Part shown: one piece after another, positions 32,225 to 41,700 of the stretch
How the letters are laid out: the number at the start of each line of letters is the position of its first letter
Numbering within the stretch: the first letter of the stretch is position 1
Assembly (NCBI RefSeq): GCF_900113015.1
Contig: NZ_FONV01000030.1
Location: 1 to 64,000, forward strand
DNA from: Actinoplanes philippinensis
GTDB lineage: Bacteria > Actinomycetota > Actinomycetes > Mycobacteriales > Micromonosporaceae
Length of the DNA stretch: 64,000 nucleotides
Reading direction: 5' to 3'
Program-made: the position numbers and the translations under genes
The notes under the pieces: model-generated
Told to the model about the DNA's origin: nothing
Seen by the model: only the letters and a program-made list of their open reading frames with translations
The model's database searches: none

Positions 32225-33796
32225 ATGGAAAGCGCACCGAAGAAGAGCAGCCGTAAGCGGAAGGTGATCGTCGCGGCCGGCATGGCCGCCGTCGTGGCCG
32301 GCATGGGCGGTCTCGCGTCGGTCTCCTTCGCGGACGCCGACACCGCCACGGCGGCCGGTTTCAGCGACACCTTCGAGGACGGCGACACCGCGGGCTGGAG
32401 CAGGTCCGGCGGCGCCTGGTCGGTCGTCGCCGACGGCGGCAAGGTCCTCGAGCAGGGCAAGACCGGTGCGACACTGGCCCGGCAGTTCGCCGGATCGGCC
32501 GACTGGACCGACTACACCGTCACCGCGAAGGTGAAGCCGCTCGCCGTCGCCTCCGGTGGCTACGCCGCCCTCGTTGCGCGCTCCACCAGCGCGACCAGTT
32601 TCTACCGGCTGGCCCTGACCGGCGCGAACAAAGTACGGCTGGAGTCGGTGAAGTCCGGCAACGTGACCGTCCTCGGCGAGGCCGCACTGACCGTCACTCC
32701 CGGCACCGTCTACACCCTGGGCCTCACCGCCAGCGGTAACACGCTGACCGGCTCGGTGAACGGCGCGTCGATCCTGTCCGGCACGGCTTCGGCGTCCGGC
32801 AGCGGGCGGATCGGCCTGCAGACCTACGACGCGACGGCGCGGTTCGACGACGTGACCGTCACTACGGGGGCCGCTACCAGTAGCAGCTCCTCCGCCACAC
32901 CCGCACCCGCCACTCCCTCCGAGCCGGGGCCGGTCGGCTTCGGCGCCGGGACCACGGGAGGCGCCGGCGGCGCCACCGTCAAGATCACCTCGCTGGACCA
33001 ACTGATCGCGGAGGCCGCCTCGGACGGCCCGAAGATCCTGCAGCTCTCCACGATCCTCACCGGCAGCGGCACCGACCAGGTCGTCGTCGCCTCGGACAAG
33101 ACGATCGTGGGCGTCGGCGCGAACGCCGGCCTGACCGGCGCGGGCATCTACATCAAGAAGGCCAGCAACGTCATCGTCCGGAACCTGAAGATCTCGTTCG
33201 CGCAGGCGCCGGTCGACCTGATCGCCGCGCAGAAGTCCGACCACATCTGGATCGACCACAACGAGCTGTTCAACGACACCAGCCACGACAAGGACTTCTA
33301 CGACGGCATGGTCGACCTGACCCACGCCACCGACCTGGTCACGGTCTCCTGGAACTACCTGCACGACCACTCGAAGGGCTCGCTGCTCGGCCACAGCGAC
33401 GACAACGCCGCCGAGGACACCGGCAAGCTGCACGTCACGTACGCCCACAACTGGTTCGACAACGTCGCCTCCCGGCTGCCGCGCCTCCGGTTCGGCACCG
33501 TGCACCTCTTCAACAACCTGTTCAGCAACGCCAAGACGAGCGGCATCCACTGCCTCATGGAGTCGCAGTGCCTGGTCGAGAACAACGTGTTCGTCGACGT
33601 GAAGCTGCCGGTGTGGACGACCGAGGACTCCGACCTCGACGGCTTCGCGGTGATCTCCGGCAACGACTTCGGCGGCGAGGCGCCGGTGATCACCCGGACC
33701 GGCACGTTCACCAAGGCGCCCTACGCGGTGACCCTGGACGCCACCGCGACGGTCACGGCCAAGGTCAAGGCGGGCGCCGGAACCGGCAAGATCTAG
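32225..33796 (+). CDS. Secreted pectate lyase, PL1 family, with N-terminal LamG-like domain
   Basis: Extracellular enzyme that cleaves polygalacturonate by beta-elimination, Ca2+-dependent. A basic N-terminus and signal peptide end near residue 43 (TATAAG). Residues about 45-215 form a concanavalin-like sugar-binding domain (FSDTFEDGDTAGWSRSGGAWSVVADGG ... RIGLQTYDATARFDDVTV). A Ser/Pro linker follows. The parallel beta-helix catalytic domain occupies about 245-523, with HIWIDHNELFND (the vWiDH motif), DFYDGMVDLTHATDLVTVSWNYLHDHSKGSLLG with Asp ligands, and RLPRLRFGTVHLFNN with the catalytic Arg. Total 523 aa. The stop overlaps the convergent threonine-aldolase-like gene by four bases. Confidence 0.93.
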   Translation: MESAPKKSSRKRKVIVAAGMAAVVAGMGGLASVSFADADTATAAGFSDTFEDGDTAGWSRSGGAWSVVADGGKVLEQGKTGATLARQFAGSADWTDYTVTAKVKPLAVASGGYAALVARSTSATSFYRLALTGANKVRLESVKSGNVTVLGEAALTVTPGTVYTLGLTASGNTLTGSVNGASILSGTASASGSGRIGLQTYDATARFDDVTVTTGAATSSSSSATPAPATPSEPGPVGFGAGTTGGAGGATVKITSLDQLIAEAASDGPKILQLSTILTGSGTDQVVVASDKTIVGVGANAGLTGAGIYIKKASNVIVRNLKISFAQAPVDLIAAQKSDHIWIDHNELFNDTSHDKDFYDGMVDLTHATDLVTVSWNYLHDHSKGSLLGHSDDNAAEDTGKLHVTYAHNWFDNVASRLPRLRFGTVHLFNNLFSNAKTSGIHCLMESQCLVENNVFVDVKLPVWTTEDSDLDGFAVISGNDFGGEAPVITRTGTFTKAPYAVTLDATATVTAKVKAGAGTGKI

Positions 33797-34881
33797 AGCT
33801 CGGCCAGGAGTCGCGCGCCTGCCTCGGCGACGTCGTCGGCGGTCCACTCCAGAGCGTGCCCGGCTATCGTGACCTCGGTCACCGCATAGCCGGGCACGTC
33901 CGCGTCCTGCCAGCCACCCGCGAACCAGACGCCGTCCCGCTCGGCCATCGCGAGGACGGCCGCGCCGAGCGCGGACGCCGGAAACGGCAGCCAGAGACGG
34001 AACTGATGGGTGTGCGGCGGCTGCGGGTAGACCTTGGCTCCCGGCAAAAGCGACAAAGCCTCAGCGATGGTACGGGCGTGGCGCACATACCGGGGAAGCC
34101 GCGGCAACTCCCGGTCGAGCCCGGCCAGCGCGATGAGCACGGCCGGCCACTGCTGGAAGATCGTCCCGCCGTACCGGTGACGCCACGCCCGGGCATAGTC
34201 GCCGAGGTCCGCCGTCCCGGCGAGCACCGCCCCGCTGATCCCGTCGAGCGACTTGTAGAACGACACGTAGACGCTGTCCGCCAGCGCCGTCACCTCGTGC
34301 AGCGAGCGGCCCAGATGCGGCGTCGACTCCCAGATCCGGGCGCCGTCGAAGTGCACCCGCGCCCCGATCGCCCGGGACGCCTTCGCCACCGCCACCAGCT
34401 CGTCCCACGACGGCAGGACGAACCCGGCATCCCGCATCGGCAGCTCGATCACGACCGTGCTCACCGGCTCGCCCAGCCGCGCGATCTCAGCCGCCGTCGG
34501 ATTGCGCCGCTCGATCGTGGACCGCACCCCGCGCAGGCCGGTGAGCTCGGCGTACGCGTGACGCTCATGCACCTCCTGGTGGCCGAGCGGATGCAGGGCG
34601 GCCGCCGGGATCCCGGTCCGGTCGGCGCCGTACCGCAACGCCACCTGCTGAGCCATCGTGCCGGTCGGGAAGAACACGGCGGCCTGCGTGCCGAGCAGCC
34701 CCGCCACCCGCTCCTCCAGCGCCTCGACCGGCCCGTCACCGTAGAAGTCCGGCCATCCGTCCAGGTCACCGCCCGCCTCCAGATCGGCGAGCCGGTCCCG
34801 CATCGTCTTCGGGCGGACACCGGACAGGATCCGGTCACAGTCGCGCATCGCGTTGAGCCGCCGCAGCCTCTCGTCGGACAT
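33793..34881 (-). CDS. Threonine aldolase-like PLP enzyme (beta-eliminating lyase family)
   Basis: A 362 aa fold-type I PLP enzyme of the Beta_elim_lyase family, probably cleaving a 3-hydroxy amino acid to glycine and an aldehyde. Visible marks are YGDGPVEALEERVAGLLGTQAAVFFPTGTMAQQVALR (PLP phosphate loop), RVHFDGARIWES with the Asp that contacts the pyridine nitrogen, and VYVSFYKSLDGISGAVLAG with the Schiff-base Lys. Gly/His features of classic L-threonine aldolases differ at GHQEVHERHAYAELTG, so substrate is uncertain. It is divergent from the first WGR gene with about 58 bases between starts. Confidence 0.88.
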   Translation of the reverse strand: MSDERLRRLNAMRDCDRILSGVRPKTMRDRLADLEAGGDLDGWPDFYGDGPVEALEERVAGLLGTQAAVFFPTGTMAQQVALRYGADRTGIPAAALHPLGHQEVHERHAYAELTGLRGVRSTIERRNPTAAEIARLGEPVSTVVIELPMRDAGFVLPSWDELVAVAKASRAIGARVHFDGARIWESTPHLGRSLHEVTALADSVYVSFYKSLDGISGAVLAGTADLGDYARAWRHRYGGTIFQQWPAVLIALAGLDRELPRLPRYVRHARTIAEALSLLPGAKVYPQPPHTHQFRLWLPFPASALGAAVLAMAERDGVWFAGGWQDADVPGYAVTEVTIAGHALEWTADDVAEAGARLLAEL

Positions 34882-34909
34882 CTGCGGATGATCCCATGAT
34901 CGTCAATTC

Positions 34910-34932
34910 TTGTCGGACCCTGTCGCTACTGT
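34910..34932 (+). promoter_or_regulatory. PafBC-type (RecA-independent DNA damage) promoter of WGR gene 1
   Basis: TTGTCGGAC (34910-34918), eight bases, then TACTGT (34927-34932) fits the actinobacterial consensus TTGTCRGTG-N8-TAnnnT. The -10 ends seven bases before the ATG, so the transcript is probably leaderless. The same arrangement recurs before the second WGR gene. Confidence 0.7.
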
Positions 34933-34939
34933 GCGCGCC

Positions 34940-37900
34940 ATGCGGAGTTTCGAGTTCGTCGAGGGCAGCTCGGCCAAGTTCTGGGAGATCTCCCGCGAGG
35001 GCGGCGAGGTGACGGTCCGGTTCGGCCGGGTCGGCACCCAGGGGCAGGTCAGCGTCAAGACGCTGGCCGACGAGGCGGCCGCGGCGGCGCACGAGACCAA
35101 ACAGATCAACGACAAACTCCGCAAGGGGTACGTGGAGACGACCGCCGCCTCGTCTCCCCCTGTGGTGGCCGTCCCATCAGCCCCATCCGTCTCTGCCGCC
35201 CCGGCGTCCTCCTCCGCCGTTTCCTACTCCGCCGCTTCCGTCTCGGGCGCCGCCTCCGCCTCGGGCGCCGCTGAGGATGTGTTCGTTTTTCCGTCGGCGT
35301 GGCTGCGGCATCGGTCTCCACGCCGGGGTGGAGACCGGGTCGGATCGTTCGCCCCCGGGCCCAAGGCACGGGGCGTCGTCGAGGCGAAGGTGGCCGACGC
35401 CCGCGGCCATGTCGACGCCATCCTCGACGCGCCGACGACCGCCGAGTCCACCGCCCACGCCGCCAGGCAGTGGCTGAGCGGCTCCCCGGAGGCGTCGCCA
35501 CTGGGTGCGGCCGCCGTCGCCGCCGCCGCGTATTCGTACCGGTGGGCCGGCGATGAGTGGGCCAACCCGTTCGCCGACGTGTGGATCGCCGAGCGCGGCC
35601 TGGTCTTCGCGGCCGAGGCAGCGGTCACATTCATGGCGCTGACCGTGATCGACGACAACAACCCACCCGCCGCCGGCAACTGGTCCAACGGCACCCCGGG
35701 CGTCCGCCATCTGCGCCCCGGCGAGACCCGCCAGGGGTGGTATGCGGATCCCGCGATCCAGGCGCTGCTCCGGGTCCGGCAGGCGCTCGCGGCCGCTCCC
35801 GAGGACGACTACGCCGCGGTCCTGACCGTGCTGTCCGGTTACCGGGAGGCGATCCTGTTCGCCCGCGCGGCGGTGTCCGTGCTGGCGCCGGAGCGGCGTG
35901 ACTGGTTCGAGCAGGACCGGGCGGAGGCGGTCCGGTTGTCCGACGCCTACCTGTCGGCGCTGCTGCTCACCGCGGCGGCGACCCCGGCCGACGTGCGGGA
36001 GCTCTTCCCGGTGGCCGACGACACCATCATGACGAACGCGATCGCCCTGCTCGCCACGCTCGTCGACGGGACCGGTGCGGCCGCGGCGCCGGCGCTGTTC
36101 CACTGGCTCGACGAGGCGGTGGAGGCCGAGACCCGTAAACGTCTGCTGTCGGCGCTGACCGTCCTGCCCGCCGACGAGGTGACCGCCGGCCTGATCGAGC
36201 GGGCCGACGCCAAATACGTCACCCCCGCCCTGATCGCGCACGGCGACCGGTTCCCCGCCCGGACACTGCGGCTGCTCGCCGATGTCTCCGCCCGCCGCGG
36301 CATCTCCGGTCTGCTCCGCGCCCACGTGCTGAAACACCGCGACCTGGCCGCGCAGATCGTCACACGGCTCGCCCCGGAGGCCGCCGCCCGGGTTCGGGAG
36401 ATCCTCGACGACACCACGGCGATCGCCCCCGCGCCGCTCTCCGCCGTGCCACCGGTGCTCGCCGACCCACCGTGGACGCGGCCGATTCAGCGCGCCAAAC
36501 CGATCATCATCACCGGCCTGGCCTGCGACGACCAGCCGACGATGGCCTGGGAGGCGGGTGAGCGTGAGCGATGGGCCGCGCTGACGGCCCGCCGCTACGC
36601 CGGTGACCGGACCCGGGACCCGGCGATCCCGCACAACGTCGTGATCCCCGGCCACCTGTCCCTGCGCGAGGCGGTCGGCTTCCTCTTCGACCTACCCGAC
36701 GATCTGGCCCGCAAAGCCCTGGCCGAGTGGCGTCCCGACGAGGCCTGGGCGGCCGAGAGCTATCTGCGGCCGGTGGCGGCCCGCTTCGAGACCGACGCGC
36801 TGCCGATGTTCCTGGCCCTCGGCAGGAGTGCTCCCGGCGAAACCGGCCTGCTGTTCCGCCCGTTCGCGGCACCGCAGGTCGCGGCCCTGATGGCGGACTG
36901 GTTCACCCGGCTCAAGACGGTCCGCGAGGAGGCGCTCGACTGGCTGCGCCGGCATCCGGCCGCGGCGGCCCGGGCGCTGATCCCACCAGCGCTCGGCAAG
37001 GCCGGCGTGGCACGGCGTCAGGCCGAGACGGCGCTGCTCGCGCTCCGCGACAACGGGCACGCCGACACGGTCCGCGAGGCCGCCCGGGGATATGGTCCGG
37101 ACGCCGCGGCCGCCGTCGAGGTGCTGCTCGCCACCGACCCGGCGGCGCTCGTCCCGGTGAAGATCCCGCCGATCCCGGCCTGGGCGACACCCGAGGCGCT
37201 CGGCCCGGTGATCCTGCGCGACCGGGCCGGGTCGCTTCCGCCCGCGCCGGCCGCCGCCCTGATCACCATGCTGGCGATGTCCCGGCTGGAGACGCCGCAT
37301 GCCGGCCTGGCCGAGGTGCGGGCCGCGTGCGAGCCGGGCAGTCTCGCCGGGTTCGCGTGGAGCCTCTTCGAGCAGTGGCGGGCGGCCGGCTCCGCGTCGA
37401 AGGACAATTGGACTCTCGACGCGCTCGGCCTGCTCGGTGACGACGACACGGTCCGCCGGCTGTCGCCGCTGATCCTCGCCTGGCCGGGTGAGGGCGGCCA
37501 CCAGAGGGCGATCACCGGGCTGCACGTGCTGGCCCGGATCGGCAGCGACGTGGCCCTCATGCACCTGCACACCATCGCCCAGCGCGCCAAGTTCAGCGCC
37601 CTCAAGCACGCGGCGCAGCAGATGATGCAGTCGGTGGCGGAGGGGCTCGGGCTGACCTCCGAGCAGCTCGCCGACCGTCTGGTCCCCGACTTCGGGCTCG
37701 ACGCGGACGGCAGCCTGCGCCTCGACTACGGTCCACGGCAGTTCGTGGTCGGTTTCGACGAGCAGCTCCGGCCGTACGTCACCGATACCGCCGGCAAGAC
37801 CCTCAAGACACTGCCGAAACCGGGCGTACGTGACGACGCGCTCCTGGCGCCGGCCGCGTACCAGAGGTTCACCGGCCTGAAGAAGGACGTCCGCACGATC

Positions 37901-38611
37901 GCCGCCGACCAGGTCCGCCGGCTGGAACGGGCGATGGTGACCAATCGGCGCTGGTCCGGGGCCGAGTTCCGGCAGTTGTTCGCCGGTCACCCGCTGCTGT
38001 GGCACATCGTGCGACGTCTGGTCTGGGCCACCTTCACCGCCGACGGCACACCGGCCGGGGCGTTCCGGATCGCCGAGGACCGCACCCTGTCCACGGTGGA
38101 CGACGAGGAGACCACGCTCGCCGACGACGCCGTGGTCGGGGTGGCGCACCCGCTGCACCTGGGCGCCGACGTGGCGGCGTGGGGCGAGGTGTTCGCCGAC
38201 TACGAGATCCTGCAGCCGTTCCCGCAGCTCGGCCGCCCGGTGTTCACCCTCGCCGAGGCGGAGGTGAGCGGCAGCCGCCTGACCCGTTTCGAGGGCACGA
38301 AGGTCCCCGCGACGAAACTGCTCGGCATGGAGCGGCGAGGCTGGCAGCGCGAATCCCCCCAGGACGCGGGCGTCCAGAGCCGCCTGGAGTTCCCGGTGCC
38401 CGACGGCCTGCAGATCATCGTCGACTTCGAGCCCGGCATCGCCATCGGCGGCATCGACTACTTCCCCGAGCAACACCTCAGAGCCATCTGGTTGCAGGAC
38501 GCCTCCCGGAGCCGCTGGGCCCGCGGCGACAAGGGCCACGTAACCCTGAAACACCTGGACCCGGTGACCATCTCCGAGCTACTACGCGACCTGACCGACC
38601 TGACCACCTGA
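34940..38611 (+). CDS. WGR domain and DUF4132 protein 1
   Basis: A 1223 aa cytoplasmic protein. Residues 1-55 are a WGR domain (FVEGSSAKFWEISREGGEVTVRFGRVGTQGQ), found in PARPs and in E. coli MolR/YehI, where it binds nucleic acid. A low-complexity Ser/Ala/Pro linker follows (about 66-115). The middle is a long array of helical HEAT-like segments (LLADVSARRGISGLLRAHVLKHRDLAAQIVTRLAPEAAARV). The C-terminal DUF4132 region (about 960-1223) contains RRLERAMVTNRRWSGAEFRQLFAGHPLLWHIVRRLVWATF. No catalytic motif is evident. The ATG at 34940 is set by the paralogue and the promoter. Its DNA-damage-type promoter suggests a repair or stress role. The next gene is a close paralogue. Confidence 0.9.
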   Translation: MRSFEFVEGSSAKFWEISREGGEVTVRFGRVGTQGQVSVKTLADEAAAAAHETKQINDKLRKGYVETTAASSPPVVAVPSAPSVSAAPASSSAVSYSAASVSGAASASGAAEDVFVFPSAWLRHRSPRRGGDRVGSFAPGPKARGVVEAKVADARGHVDAILDAPTTAESTAHAARQWLSGSPEASPLGAAAVAAAAYSYRWAGDEWANPFADVWIAERGLVFAAEAAVTFMALTVIDDNNPPAAGNWSNGTPGVRHLRPGETRQGWYADPAIQALLRVRQALAAAPEDDYAAVLTVLSGYREAILFARAAVSVLAPERRDWFEQDRAEAVRLSDAYLSALLLTAAATPADVRELFPVADDTIMTNAIALLATLVDGTGAAAAPALFHWLDEAVEAETRKRLLSALTVLPADEVTAGLIERADAKYVTPALIAHGDRFPARTLRLLADVSARRGISGLLRAHVLKHRDLAAQIVTRLAPEAAARVREILDDTTAIAPAPLSAVPPVLADPPWTRPIQRAKPIIITGLACDDQPTMAWEAGERERWAALTARRYAGDRTRDPAIPHNVVIPGHLSLREAVGFLFDLPDDLARKALAEWRPDEAWAAESYLRPVAARFETDALPMFLALGRSAPGETGLLFRPFAAPQVAALMADWFTRLKTVREEALDWLRRHPAAAARALIPPALGKAGVARRQAETALLALRDNGHADTVREAARGYGPDAAAAVEVLLATDPAALVPVKIPPIPAWATPEALGPVILRDRAGSLPPAPAAALITMLAMSRLETPHAGLAEVRAACEPGSLAGFAWSLFEQWRAAGSASKDNWTLDALGLLGDDDTVRRLSPLILAWPGEGGHQRAITGLHVLARIGSDVALMHLHTIAQRAKFSALKHAAQQMMQSVAEGLGLTSEQLADRLVPDFGLDADGSLRLDYGPRQFVVGFDEQLRPYVTDTAGKTLKTLPKPGVRDDALLAPAAYQRFTGLKKDVRTIAADQVRRLERAMVTNRRWSGAEFRQLFAGHPLLWHIVRRLVWATFTADGTPAGAFRIAEDRTLSTVDDEETTLADDAVVGVAHPLHLGADVAAWGEVFADYEILQPFPQLGRPVFTLAEAEVSGSRLTRFEGTKVPATKLLGMERRGWQRESPQDAGVQSRLEFPVPDGLQIIVDFEPGIAIGGIDYFPEQHLRAIWLQDASRSRWARGDKGHVTLKHLDPVTISELLRDLTDLTT

Positions 38612-38685
38612 CCGCCCCTGCCACCAGCCGGCCGGCCGCTGTCCGCCAGGCGGTCGCCTGGGCACCGCGCTTCGCTCTCCGGTTT

Positions 38686-38708
38686 TTGTCGGACCCGGCC
38701 GTTACTGT
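38686..38708 (+). promoter_or_regulatory. PafBC-type promoter of WGR gene 2
   Basis: TTGTCGGAC (38686-38694), eight bases, then TACTGT (38703-38708), again seven bases before an ATG. The hexamers, spacing and the sequence GCGCGCCATGCGGAG match the copy in front of WGR gene 1, while the flanking intergenic DNA does not. Confidence 0.7.
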
Positions 38709-38715
38709 GCGCGCC

Positions 38716-41700
38716 ATGCGGAGCTTCGAGTTCGTCGACGGCACGTCGGCCAAGTTCTGGGCGATCTCCCGGGCCGGCGGGCAGGTCACGGTCCGGTTCG
38801 GCCGGCTCGGCACCCAGGGGCAGACCAGCGTCAAGGCCCTGCCCGACGAGGCCGCCGCGGTGGCGCACGAAACGAAGCTGATCAACGAGAAGATCCGCAA
38901 GGGCTATGCCGAGACCACCGGTCCATCCCGGCAAGCGCCGGTCACCATCCCTGCCGTGAGTCCGGGCGACCCGTCATCCCCGGTTGATGGGGTGTCCGTG
39001 ACTGCATCCGGTGTCTCTCCGGCGGCTTCCGGTGCGAGGAGCGGCGGCGAGGTGGCCGGCGTCGCCGGGCCTGTCGCGATTGCGGCGGCTGAGACCTTCG
39101 AGACTGATGCCCTCGCGGCGGGAGCCGACGACACGGCGGGTGCGGTGGCTGATGAAGACGTTCTTGTTCTGCCGACGGCGTGGCTTCGTGTCAGGACACC
39201 GCGGCGGGGCACTGCCGGGCTCGGCCGGTTCACGCCCAACCCGAAAGCTCGCGCTGCTGCCGAGGCCGAGCTCACACGGCAGCCGACACGGGTGGAGGCG
39301 GTGCTCGCGGCGGCCACCACCACCGAAGACGTCCGCCGGGCGGCTCCGGGGTGGCTCGACGGCCTGCCTGAGGCGACGCCGCTGGGGGCGGCGGCTGTGG
39401 CTGCCATCGCTGACTACGGGCATTGGCAGTCGGGGGACTGGGCCGTCTCCTTCGCCGACATGTGGATTCGGGAGCGGGGGCTGGTCTTCGCGGCTGAGGC
39501 TGCGGTCACCTTCGCCGGGCTGATCGTGCAGGACGACCATTCGCTGAGCGCCTCCCGGCAGCGGCCAGGAGTCCGTCACCGGCAACCCGGGGAACGGCGA
39601 TCGGTTCGGCAGCCCTGCGGGGCCACCCGGGCCGTGCTGCGGGTGCGCCAGGCGCTCGCGGTGGCACCCGACACGGTGTATGCCCAGGTGGTGGACGTCT
39701 TACGGGCGTACCACGAAGGGGGCTCTTATGTCCGTGCCGCCGTCAGCGTCCTCGTTCCGGAGGAGCGGGGCTGGTTTGCGGCGGCGCGGGACGGTGCTGT
39801 CGCCGCCGGCGACGGCTATCTCGCGACGCTGTTGCTCATGGCGGCCACCACCGCGGAGGACGTGTCGGCCCTGGCGCCGCTCGCCGATCGGGATGCCGTC
39901 ACCGACTCGATGAACCTGCTGGTCACCATGATCGACGGACTCGGCGCGGCGGCGGCCCCGATGCTGTGCGACTGGTTTGACGACTCGTATCACTCGGCCG
40001 ACGACCAGCGGCGGCTGCTCTCGGCTCTGGCGGCCCTTCCCGGCGACGAGGCGACACGTGGGCTGATCGGGCGGATCGGCGTCAAATACGTCAAACCAGC
40101 TCTACTCGACAACGCCGAGCGCTATCCGGCCCGGGCCCTGCGTCTGCTCGCCGAGGCCGCCGGAGATCCGGCCGTCGCCGACCTGTTCCGCGGTCACCTG
40201 CTGAAACACCGTGCGCTGGCCGAGTCGGTCCTCCCCCGGCTCGGTGCGGAGGCCGCCGAGCGGGTCGGGCGGCTCCTCGCCGAGGCGGCGGCCGTGGCGA
40301 CCGCCCCGCTCTCCGCGGTGCCGCCGGTCCTCGCCGACCCTCCGTGGCGGCACCTCCCGGAACCGGCCGCACCGGTCGTCATCACCGGCCTGAGCTGCGA
40401 CGACGCGATGACGTTCGGCTGGCTGCCCGGCGAGCGGGAGCGGTGGGAGGCGCTGCCGTTCCAGCGGTACGACCATGACGGCCGGTGGGATCCGGAGGTT
40501 CGGCGGCAGGCGGTGCTCGGCAATCAGCTGCCGATGCGCGACGCGTTCCTGTTCTTCGTCGACACACCCGAGGAGATCGCCCATCCCACGCTGCTCGAGT
40601 GGCGGCCCCGCGACCCGTGGATGGCGGGGACCTACATGCGCCTGATCACCGCCCGGTTCGGCGCGGACACGCTGCTGGCGCTGATGAGCCTGGCGCCGCA
40701 CTCACCGGTCGATGTCGCCCCGGCGCTGCAGCCGTTCGCCGCACCGGAGATCGCGGTGCTGATGGCGGACTGGATGGCCCGCCTCAAGGGGGTGCGGGCC
40801 GAGGCGCTGGCGTGGCTGCTGCGGCATCCGGCCGAGGCGGCCCGCGCGCTGATCCCACCGGCGCTCGGCAAGCTCGGCCCGGCCCGGCGACAGGCTGAGA
40901 GCGCGCTGCTGGCCCTGCACACCAACGGCCACACCGAGGCGGTGCGCTCCGCCGCCCGGAGTTACGGTGACGCGGTGGCGGCAGCGGTGGAAACTTTGGT
41001 CACCGCTGATCCGGACGCTCTCGACCCGACCAAGATCCCCGCCGTCCCGGCCTGGGCGACGCCCGGTGTCCTCCGGCCGATCCTGCTGCGCGACGGGTCC
41101 GGGTCGCTGCCGGACGAGGCGGTGTCGAACCTGTTCGTGCTGCTCGCGTTGTCCCCGCCGGGCGTCCCGTCACCCGGTCTCGGGACGGTTCGCGAGGCGT
41201 GTGAGCCGGCGAGTCTGGCGGCGTTCGCGTGGAGTCTCTTCGAGCTGTGGCAGACGTCCGGATCCGTCTGGAAGGAGCGGTGGGCGTTCGAGGCGCTCGG
41301 GCATCTCGGCGACGACGACACGGTGCGCCGGCTGACTCCGCTGATCCTCGCCTGGCCGGGGGCCGGTGGCCACAACAAGTCGGTGATCGGATTGCAGGTG
41401 CTGACCTCGATCGGCACCGACGTGGCCATGATGCAGCTGCACACCATCGCGCAGCGGTCGAGGTTCACCGGTCTCAAGAACGCCGCCGTGCGAAAGATGG
41501 ACGAGGTGGGGGCCGTGCTGGGCCTGACCGCCGAGCAACTGGCCGACCGCCTGGTGCCCGATTTCGGCCTCGACGCCGGTGGTGGAATGCGGCTCGACTA
41601 CGGTTCGCGGCAGTTCGTGGTCGGCTTCGACGAGCAGTTGCAGCCGGTCGTGGCGGAGCCCGGAGGCAAGCGGCTCAAGGCGTTGCCCAAGCCCGGGGTC

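Noticed and set aside
32126..33847. 573-codon minus-strand frame opposite the pectate lyase
   Set aside because: Shadow frame with low-complexity composition; the plus-strand gene has a signal peptide and PL1 motifs.
37999..38715. N-terminal extension of WGR gene 2 reaching back into WGR gene 1
   Set aside because: It overlaps the first gene's coding sequence in another frame; the promoter and paralogue alignment fix the ATG at 38716.
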